Assembly (NCBI GenBank): GCA_009103225.1 | Contig: RHPI01001292.1 | Location: 17,811 to 81,810, forward strand | DNA from: Chlorokybus atmophyticus | Lineage: Eukaryota; Streptophyta; Chlorokybophyceae; Chlorokybales; Chlorokybaceae | Length of the DNA: 64,000 nucleotides | Direction of reading: 5' to 3' | Part shown: positions 56,222-64,000 of the stretch, piece after piece | How the letters are laid out: every line of letters begins with the position of its first letter | How positions within the stretch are numbered: position 1 is the first letter of the stretch | The notes under the pieces: generated by a model | What the model was told of the DNA's origin: nothing | What the model saw: the letters and a program-made list of their open reading frames with translations, nothing else | The model's database searches: none | Made by a program: the position numbers and the translations under genes

Positions 56222-57948
56222 ATGGACAACGCTGCGATGGCGGCACAGGCGGCGGCACAGGCGGACATGGCCAGCGTCAGCGCCGGTGCCAAGCTGCCAG
56301 CTATCGCCGACGTGGCGTCTGCCCTCTCGGTAAGCCTCAAGCTTTCCGCAGCTCTATGCAGCTCCTGCGCCTGGCTAAGCTTGCATATTTTTAATGATAG
56401 CGCAGCAAGTCCTGTGTCCATGCACGCAAGCTTGTGTAGTGCTCCTTCTAGCTGTGTGTATAATGCTTGGCGTATTGATTGGTAGAATGTACAGCGTGGT
56501 TGCTTAGCTGCTTTATCAACATGTCTGGCTTCAGGACGTGATTCAATGACACACGTGATGAGACTTTGTTGTGTGTGCAGGTTAGCGAGGAGGTTGCGCT
56601 TTTTGTGACAATAGGGTTTGCGGCGCTGTTGGGAGCTGTGCTTCTGCTTCTCATCACTCTTTCCAGTGAGTTTTCGAGCCACAATGGTCGTTACGTGACC
56701 GAGCCAGTTGTTTTTGCACATACGTTACGTGTCATTGAGGCCAACACAATTTGGAATTGACTATACTGAACCTTGCATTGCAGCATGACCGCGGCTTCGT
56801 CTAAACATCTTATCTCAGCACATGCACCAAGATTATGAACTTTGTTTGGCCCTGCAGACCGGTCTAGCGGCAAGGCCGATAGCATACTGATCGTTGGATT
56901 GATGGGTGCCGGCAAGACAGCGCTATTCTCTCAGGTGCTGGCATGTTACAGATCATGCAAGGGTTCATGCAAGCATGTCGCAGGCTGCTTGTCTTGCTTA
57001 CTGATGATGAGTGTGCTTGCCTGTCGTGCCAGCTGCGCGATGGTACAGTTCACAACGGCACCGTAACCTCACTTGACAAGAATGAAGGGCGGTTCATCCT
57101 CAACTCAGAGAAAGTGAAGGTGCATTGATGAACCCAAGCTTAATTCTACAAGTTGCATTGTGCTGATGTTGTGTGTTTCACATACCATGTGTGGCGTTCC
57201 ATAATACAACCATTCTCCTTTGTCAGGCTCCTCGTGCTCGGCCCGTCCACGTGGTGGACTTGCCGGGGCATCCACGCTTGCAGTTGAAGGCCGAGCCGTA
57301 CATTGGCAGCGCTCGCGGCATTGTGTTTGTGATAGACGCTGTGGAGTTGCTGCCCAACTCACGGTCCATAGCCGAGTAAGTGCATCAAAGAGTTTGGAAG
57401 GGTGTTTTGTCATACAAACGGCTCAATGCTGAGCTTTGGTGCTTGCAGACGGATGTATGAGCTACTGACCAATCGCAGCATCCACAAGAGGAGAATACCG
57501 CTCCTCGTGGCATGCAATAAAATGGACAACCTCAACGCGCATACCGTTGAGTTCATCCGCAAGCGACTGGAAAAGGAACTGTAAGTGCACTTCATGCCTC
57601 ATATATATACTCTACACATGTACACAAATCGTATGCGTTGTGTGCACGTGTTCTTTGATGTTCAAAAGTTGTATCAAATCATGCCCGGCTTGACCGGATA
57701 GAATGTAATTGTTGACTCCCTTTTGTTGTAGTGATCAGCTGCGCTCGACAAAGAACACGCTGTCGGAGGCGAGCACGGCAGCGGTGCGAGCTGCGGGTTC
57801 GTCTTCAGGGGAGGTGTATCTGGGCAGCAAGACCGAGGCATTCAAGTTTTCGCAGCTGCCCAACAAAGTCTCCTTTGCCGAAACATCCGTTGCACAGGGA
57901 AACATTGCCGATGTTGAGCGCTTCATCAGAGAACGCATAAGGCCTTAG
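56222..57948 (+). CDS. Signal recognition particle receptor subunit beta
   Basis: SRPRB is a membrane-anchored small GTPase that holds the SRP receptor alpha subunit at the ER, where signal-peptide-bearing ribosomes dock. Exon 1 (56222-56329) is Ala-rich (MDNAAMAAQAAAQADMASVS). Exon 2 has EEVALFVTIGFAALLGAVLL, the membrane anchor. The GTPase follows with P-loop GLMGAGKTALF (near 56900), DGTVHNGTVTSLDKNEGRF, switch motif HVVDLPGHPRL (near 57250), GIVFVIDAVELLPNSRSIAE, then VACNKMDNLNAHTVEFIRKR with the NKxD guanine motif (near 57520). A Glu/Ser-rich insert and FAETSVAQGNIADVERFIRE complete it, TAG at 57946-57948. Length and motifs fit the family fully. Each intron junction shows GT-AG ends. 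Confidence 0.95.
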
Positions 57949-58202
57949 AAAGCCTCTTTGTTTTGTTTCACTGCCTTCTTGCACAGTATGCTCAGTATTG
58001 CGGCGTTCTGACTGCTTGCGAGTGGCAGTTGCACGCACATAGTTGTTGTCACTTATGTATGTGTGTATGTATGTATGTTCTTCAAATGCTGGCCTGTGAT
58101 ACTTGTAGTGAGAACGTACAAAAGCAATGACACGGCCACAGTGCCGAGGCATACACATGGACAACCGGGATTTTATACAATTTGAAGTCACTCTGCAACT
58201 GT
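57949..58202. other. Convergent gap between SRPRB and the WW protein
   Basis: 3' untranslated DNA of both genes. Short TGTATG runs near 58055-58080. Confidence 0.5.
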
Positions 58203-60067
58203 TCATCTCAGCATTTGCCTTTGAGCTTCCTGCTCGCACCTGAGTTTCTCAATGTCCTTTCGCGCCTTCTTGGCAGCCCTGCCGTCATCACACAAGCAGC
58301 TGAACGCACGGTCGCATGTGTGGTAAACATCACCGTCATCACATAACAAAGCAAATTGTGGTGAAATTGTTTGTATGCACAACACCTGAAACGACGGCGG
58401 AACTGCTCCAGCATGGGATGCTCGTATAGCACTTTGCCAGTTACATCGTGCACGTATACGTCCCTCCCGGAGTTCACGTGGCGCATCCAACCGTCTGCAC
58501 CATCAGGTAAAGGCATCAGCTGGCAAGCTTTTGGCTTATTAGTATCTAGCTCATGTGGTCATTATGCCTGATCATGCAACTGCATACATGCGTGCATCAC
58601 CACAAACTTGCATGCAATTGTTGTTGTCATTGATTATGTCTTTGCATGGCCCCTAAATCTTCCTTACTAGGCAAGGGAGCCCTGAGTGCAGCTTCAGCGA
58701 TGCCCAAGAACTCCCTATCCACCTGTGGATCCATGCCTAGAAGCCTTGCCATACGCTCCACCTCCACCGACAACATACCTGACACCATGGTTACACAAGC
58801 ATCTCAACCTTACCCTCTCCCCCGACACAACAACATGCCAACACTCACCCGCTTGCGCGGCAGCTCGCACGGGATCCTCCAACTTGTTTCTTTTGCTGCG
58901 AGCGTGTGTCCTGTAGTCCATGTTGCTGCTTGTGCTTGTGCTGGTGTTGGTGCTTGTGCTGCTGATGTTGCTCTCGCTGCTTGCGCGCATGGCGTGGAGC
59001 CAGGCTTCGTCCGCGGGGACGCGCACATGGTGATGGTTGCTGGACCGTCTGCGTGATGTTGTTGTGTTGTTGTGTATGTCCGGGAGGAAAGAGGTGGAGT
59101 TGTTGTTGCCGTCGATGGATGAGCGTGGCGGTGTGCTTTGTTGTTTTGGCGGCGGTGGTTGGAACGGTTGCCTGCGTGCCAGAAGGAGCCTGCCCTGCAT
59201 TGCTAGCAGCAGCGTGGCCTCGCCTGCTGTCTGCTGAAGCCGCAGCTGATCCAACTCTATGTCCTGTATTATGAAGTGTTGTGTTGTGTTGTGTTGTGTA
59301 TGAGGTATGTTGGTGCTGGTGGTATTTGTTGGCTTAGGGGTGTGATCCAGGGGGTAGGTGGGTTGTTGGTGTAGCAGTTTAGTTTGATATGTTTGTTGAT
59401 GTGTGTTGTGTGCCTGTGGAGGAGTGTTGATGCTAGTTGTATTTGTTGGCTTGATCTGGTGCTGTGGTACATAAAGTGTTGCTTTTCAGTACCTTCATGT
59501 CCTCCTCTTCGAACTTGCGCTGAGTGAGTGTGCGGTGCAGCTGCATGCGCTCCTCCTCGAGGCTCGCGCGCGCACGCCGCATGTTGTCCTGCATCCCCCA
59601 CAACATAGTAAACTTAATGATAGTCAACTTGCTTGTTATGAAGCCTATGCAACAAGTTCTTCATTAGTGAAGCAAATTTATTGGATCTGTCGACCCCTTG
59701 TGTGTTACCGTGTGTTCACGCAGCATGGCATTAAGCGCCTGTCTCTCCCTCTCCACAGACTCATGCTGCCTCTTCCTCTCCTGAGACACAATCAAACTTC
59801 TCAACACACACCCTCAACGCAACTCCGTCTCCTTAGCAATATATACTTCTTCTCAACCATGATCCTCACCTCCATGAGCTCTTGGCGCAACGTCTTGTAG
59901 CTTTTGGGCGAGAGAACGGGGCTGACAGGGCCAGGATCAGACACATATCCTCCTCCTCCAGCTCCTCCTCCTCCACCGCCGCCGCCCGAGGCCTGTGCAC
60001 GTCTTCCGCCTCTGGACGGCGGGCTGATGAGCGCCGCCAGCTGGCTCCGCTGCCTCTGCGCTGCCAT
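58203..60067 (-). CDS. WW-domain coiled-coil protein related to CEP164
   Basis: ATG at 60067 starts MAAQRQRSQLAALISPPSRG, then a Gly run and PGPVSPVLSPKSYKTLRQEL (donor GTGAGG). Coiled-coil exons follow: ERKRQHESVERERQALNAML (59705-59780) and RARASLEEERMQLHRTLTQR (59493-59590). A low-complexity exon (58850-59265) has LQQTAGEATLLLAMQGRLLL and long Ser/Thr/Asn runs. The last part has ERMARLLGMDPQVDREFLGI, AEAALRAPLPSKEDLG (58650-58760) and a WW domain, GWMRHVNSGRDVYVHDVTGK with VLYEHPMLEQFRRRF (58400-58500), then a basic coil ending at 58203. The LGMDP-E(F/L)L-APLP-WW unit is the N-terminal signature of CEP164, a distal-appendage protein needed for cilia, but here it sits at the C-terminus. A ciliary role is inferred. 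Confidence 0.65.
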
Positions 60068-61106
60068 GGCCACGCTGAGACGGCCTTCATGGCCGCCGCA
60101 GCCACGTCGATCACATCCCTACGCACCCCGCCTGACGCCAACAACTCCTTTGACAGCCGACTCCTCTTCCTCCCCTTCTACTTCTTCCTGTCCTCCTCCT
60201 CCTCCTCCTCCTCCGCCGTCGCCAGGCCAGAGGCGACGCCACAAGTCACGTGATGACCTTTCACCTCTGTGACTTTCTTGTGCGCGGCGCACAGGAGCTT
60301 GTGCGGCTGCGCACAAGAGGGAAGCGGGAGAGACACATGCACACAGTTTGCGAGTCACGTGACTCCTGGTGTGTAAGCCATAGCGCAGGATACCTCTGCT
60401 CAGGGGCTGCCACGTGTCACACGGCGGCAGCAGTAGCGCTGCCCACCCAGCCAACGGCAGTGTTGATCAACATACGTGGTTGTCTGAAGGCATAGGATGT
60501 GTGTGGGGAGGCTGGAGTGGTTGGGCAGTGGTTTCAGGAGTACATGAGCGCAGCAGTCGAGCAAACAAACTGAGGTAAAGCAGGCATCTTGTGTCGCAAA
60601 ATGTAGTTGGGCTTTAATAGATGTCGTTCATGACAACATGTCAAACTATCATAAAGTCAATTTCAATTGTTACCTTCATGACATCTCACTCCTCTGCACC
60701 CCAACAAAGACTTGCACAGAAGCGTCTGTTGCGGCTGGTCTGAGAAATCAGAAGCATTGCGTGCGTTGTTCAAGGTATACTGCGAACGTATGCAATACTC
60801 GCGTAAATCTCCAACAACCCACTGCTTGGTTCCATTCTGAAGGCTTAGTACCTCAAGGTGTGTGGGGAGGTGTTGAGCAGCACTCTGTGGTTTGTGTTCA
60901 TAAGATCGTAAGACAGCCGTTCTGAAGTACGGGATGCACAGAACATAAGACGGTTGTGACTCAAGCCAAAAAACATATACCTGCACGCACAAGCCTACGC
61001 GCACATGCACACACGTGCACACGTGTGCAAGCAGGCGCGCACGCACGCACGCACGCACGCGTTTTTTCACCACATTCTTCCCCAGCTCCCACCCATCCCT
61101 TCCACC
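60068..61106. other. Divergent region between the WW gene and the WD40 gene
   Basis: About 1 kb with CA/GC-alternating DNA near 61000-61065 and no telo-box. Short frames on the plus strand do not look coded. Confidence 0.4.
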
Positions 61107-61783
61107 ATGTCGATGGAGGTCATCGCCATCCTGGGCGCCGCCGCCGACCCCTCCATCTCCTCCTCCTCCTCCTCCTCCTCCAACACCAATGCCTCCAACA
61201 ACGGTAGCAGCGACAGCACCCTCCTTGCCACGTCCGCCCCGCTGTGCTGCTGCTACGTGCCGCCGCGACGAGAGATTGTGACGGGGGGGCAGGACGGGAG
61301 GGTGAGGGTGTGGGAGATGGCGACGATGAAGTGCGCGAGGACTATGGTAGGGTGGGTGTGGGTGTGGGTGTGGGTGGGTGTGCGTGTTGGTTGGTCTGCT
61401 TGTTTGGTGGTTAGTATCTGCGCAGGTGTTTGTGCGCGGGTACGCGTGCGACAGACCGCGGGTGTGCATGTGCGTGCTTGAGAGAGTGTGTATGTGCGGA
61501 TGCGTGTATGATGGGGGTGGCTTGTGCGGACCCGAGCATGTGTGTGCGAGGGCAGATGTGCACGTGGACGTAGACAATAGCATGCGTGTTGACGTATGCA
61601 TGCATGTCCGCATGTCAATCAGCATGTGATACAATACGTACGTAATATGTACATTAGGTTGGGCACAAGGGGTGGGTGACTGATGTACTGTGGAGCGGAG
61701 GCGTGCGCTTGCTGTTCAGCTGCTCCATCGATGGCAACGTCATCGCTTGGTCAGACAAAGGCAAAGAACTCCAGGTAAGATAG

Positions 61784-61830
<47 letters not shown>

Positions 61831-63282
61831 TTGTTGTTGTTGTTGTGTACACCAACGCTCAACAGGTGGTGGAGCACGGGTCTCCTGTGTTCTGTCTTGC
61901 TTGGAACCCCAAGAGGAGGCAGCTGATATCGGGCGCCCACTCGACGATATTCATCTACAAGGCGTGCGCACCCACCGAAGCCATCGCATCCGAAACAACC
62001 CAGGCAAGTGTGTAAGTGTGCGTATGCGCGCGCGCGTGTGTGTGACCTTATATGCAGATGTAAGCAGTCAAGCGCGTGCTTGTGCGAGCACATGCAAGCA
62101 GGTGTGTGTGCGTGTGCGTGTGCGTGCATGTATCATCCACACACGCACGCCCTGGCCACATGTGCGTCCGTGCGTGCGCGTGTGAGAGTGCGCACACGTG
62201 CGCGTGTGTGTCTGTTCTTGCTGTTGCAACAACCACAGCAACACCCTCCTCTCCCTCCCCCCAGGACGGCAGCGGCCTCCCCAAGGTCCTGAAGCTCCTC
62301 CACTCCCTCCGCTCCCACTCCGACATCGTCCGCGGCGTGGCCTGTTCCGACTCAGGCCGCATCTTCTCGGCGTCGTACGACCGCAGCGTCTGCATCTACG
62401 ACTCCGAGAAGCCGCAGGCGAGGGAGGGGTGGACGAGACTGCTGAGGTGCCACGAAGGGGCCATATGCAGCGTGGCGTTCGACACGGATAACAACTGGTA
62501 GGGTGGGTGGGTGGGTGCTGTGTCTGTGTATCTCCGCATGCATGTGTGTGGGTTTTTACCTTTTTACCGTGGGTGTTTTGGTTGCGACACTTGCATGTGG
62601 GCATGTGCGCGCGCGCGCGTGTGCTTGCATGAGGTTAGATGTGTGAGGGTGCCGGTGTGGGCGTGTCTATACGCATGCACACGTGAGGGGTGTACGTGCA
62701 AACGTGTATGTGTGTGTGTGTGCGGACGTGCGCGCAAACATGCGATCATCTCACATGCTTACCGACCACGCAGGTTTATCACGGGCTCGTACGACGGGAC
62801 AGTCAAGGTTTGGTCTCAGGAGGGTCGGTGCTTAGACGGGTTGGAAAACATGGCCGACACCGTCAACGCCCTCGCTTACATCAAACCCATGCGCCATTAC
62901 TGGTAATGGTTGCGACAACACAATACTCATACCAAACATATGTGTGTTAATAGAAAGGTTTGTTGTCAGGATTACGGGGAGGAACAAGCGGCTCGTGGCG
63001 TACGACCCGAGGACGCCGACCAACGTGACGGCGTACGTGCGGCACACCTCCCGCCTTGACGAGTTCAAGTACGCGTGTTGTCTGTACATGTATGCAATAT
63101 TCATCAGACAGGGTGGCTGGCATGCGCGTGCGCCCATGCACACATACACACACACTTGCCGTGGCAGTATACAGCGGCTTCATGCATCTCCGCACTCGGA
63201 CGTGGTGCTTGGCATTACCGCCCAGCGACAGCTTGTGGTCTGGCGCTTCAACCCATGCGCCCCCACCATGTAAGTTGCTGTG

Positions 63283-63326
<44 letters not shown>

Positions 63327-64000
63327 AACTTGGTCTGCGTAAAGGTCTGACCAACATACATGCACGCATACACACACGTACACAACTTGCACGCTAAGCT
63401 TCTTTCCAATGATGTTCTCGCAGGACTCTTTCAGGCCACACCGACTGGGTCGAATCCCTCATCGTGGCCAGAACCGAACAGACAGACTCAACCTCATACC
63501 ACGTACGCACACGAACGCCCCAACACCCACGCACCCAACCACCCCCACACAACAACAACACCAACACCAACACCCACCCAACACACCAACCCAACAGGTG
63601 TTCAGCGGCGACGCCGAGGGCAAAGTCCTCCGCTGGGCCTCCTCCGAGGGCGACCTCGCCAGCGACCCTTACATATGCCACGAGGAGCTCAACATCAACA
63701 CTACCACCTCCTCCTCCTTCCCCAACAACACCAACTCCAACTCCAACAGTGACACGAAGTCCATGCTCTGTCTAGCCTACAGCGCCGAGTTGGACTTGCT
63801 TGCTGCGGGTGGGGAAGATTGCAACGTGAGGTTGTGGCCTTTAGAGAGCCGCGCGCGGTCGGCGTCGCCAAGGGGGGGAGGGGAGAGTGATGTGGGTGGG
63901 GATGTGGGTGGGAATGTGGGTGGGACACAACATGAGGGGGAGGGAGAGGGGGAGGGAGGTGGCGGAGGAGGAGGAGGAGGGGGAGGAGGAGAGGGAGGAG
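61107..64000 (+). CDS. WD40-repeat protein, cut by the window end
   Basis: ATG at 61107 starts MSMEVIAILGAAADP with Ser and Asn runs, then the first blade PRREIVTGGQDGRVRVWEMA. Further exons give GWVTDVLWSGGVRLLFSCSI with DGNVIAWSDKG (61660-61773), VVEHGSPVFCLAWNPKRRQL (from 61866), HSDIVRGVACSDSGRIFSAS with YDRSVCIYD (near 62310-62400), GAICSVAFDTDNNW, FITGSYDGTVKVWSQEGRC (62775-62832), ITGRNKRLVAYDPRTPTN, HSDVVLGITAQRQLVVWRFN, LSGHTDWVESLIVART (63422-63475), VFSGDAEGKVLRWASSEGDL and LDLLAAGGEDCNVRLWPLES (63790-63850). At least nine WD repeats make one or two propellers, followed by a Gly/Glu-rich stretch that reaches the edge. I cannot name the family; cilia-associated WD40 proteins are one option. 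Several introns are alternating purine-pyrimidine DNA. Confidence 0.8.
61784..61846. repeat. (GTT)n microsatellite in an intron
   Basis: About 20 GTT/TTG triplets with one interruption, within an intron of the WD40 gene. Confidence 0.95.
63285..63324. repeat. (CA)n microsatellite in an intron
   Basis: About 17 CA dinucleotides after a GCGCGC stretch in the WD40 gene; the DNA is fully alternating purine and pyrimidine. Confidence 0.95.

Overview
This window is nuclear DNA from a eukaryote of the green lineage, most likely a flagellated green alga. The evidence is intron-rich genes with GT-AG splicing (acceptors usually TGCAG), a CGLD27/DUF1230 plastid gene, a plastid-type MscS channel, a trihelix transcription factor, plant-type telo-box motifs (AAACCCTAA) near gene starts, a WW protein related to ciliary CEP164, and a Penelope-like retroelement with an N-terminal GIY-YIG domain as in the Chlamys elements of green algae. 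Host genes end in TAA, TAG and TGA with no in-frame stops in the recognised exons, so the standard code applies. No rRNA gene, intact tRNA gene or CRISPR array was seen. Gene models were assembled by eye from exon pieces and splice signals, so exon edges are approximate.

Layout. 0-3.5 kb holds a broken Ty3/gypsy chromovirus in the order pol-LTR-gag. A gap flanked by poly-G lies at 4.2-4.5 kb and a tight array of hairpins at 4.9-5.0 kb. A SET-domain gene (-) occupies 5.0-7.3 kb. Coding-like exons of unknown function (+) run from 7.7 to 10.2 kb, followed by a pogo/CENP-B-type transposase fragment (-) at 10.5-11.5 kb. The 12.5-26.3 kb stretch is host DNA: an unknown gene (-), TAF13 (-), a trihelix factor (+), two small unknown genes (-), a large KMT2-like PHD plus Tudor protein (+) and a plastid MscS-like channel (-). 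The 26.7-31.8 kb stretch is a transposon nest: inverted repeats, a Ty3/gypsy chromovirus with its LTR (-), a (TAA)n micro-insertion, a tRNA-like segment and a transposase fragment (+). The 32.3-39.7 kb stretch holds an ABHD10-like hydrolase (-), an unknown gene (-), a VOC/glyoxalase-fold protein (-) and SNF5/BSH (+). The 39.9-47.2 kb stretch is again mobile: the Chlamys-type element, then a pogo/Tigger-like transposon with terminal inverted repeats and TA duplication. The 47.5-64 kb stretch holds a membrane protein (-), CGLD27 (+), WDR70 (-), SRPRB (+), a WW coiled-coil protein (-) and a WD40 protein (+) that runs off the window.

Together. Five host genes act in transcription or chromatin (SET protein, TAF13, trihelix factor, PHD-Tudor protein, SNF5), two are plastid membrane proteins (CGLD27, MscS-like) and one targets proteins to the ER (SRPRB). 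I see no operon-like or clustered pathway. Four exact telo-boxes sit close to predicted gene starts, one of them in the divergent WDR70/SRPRB promoter. The mobile elements are degraded. Several palindromes, one inside a coding exon, are the least explained structures.
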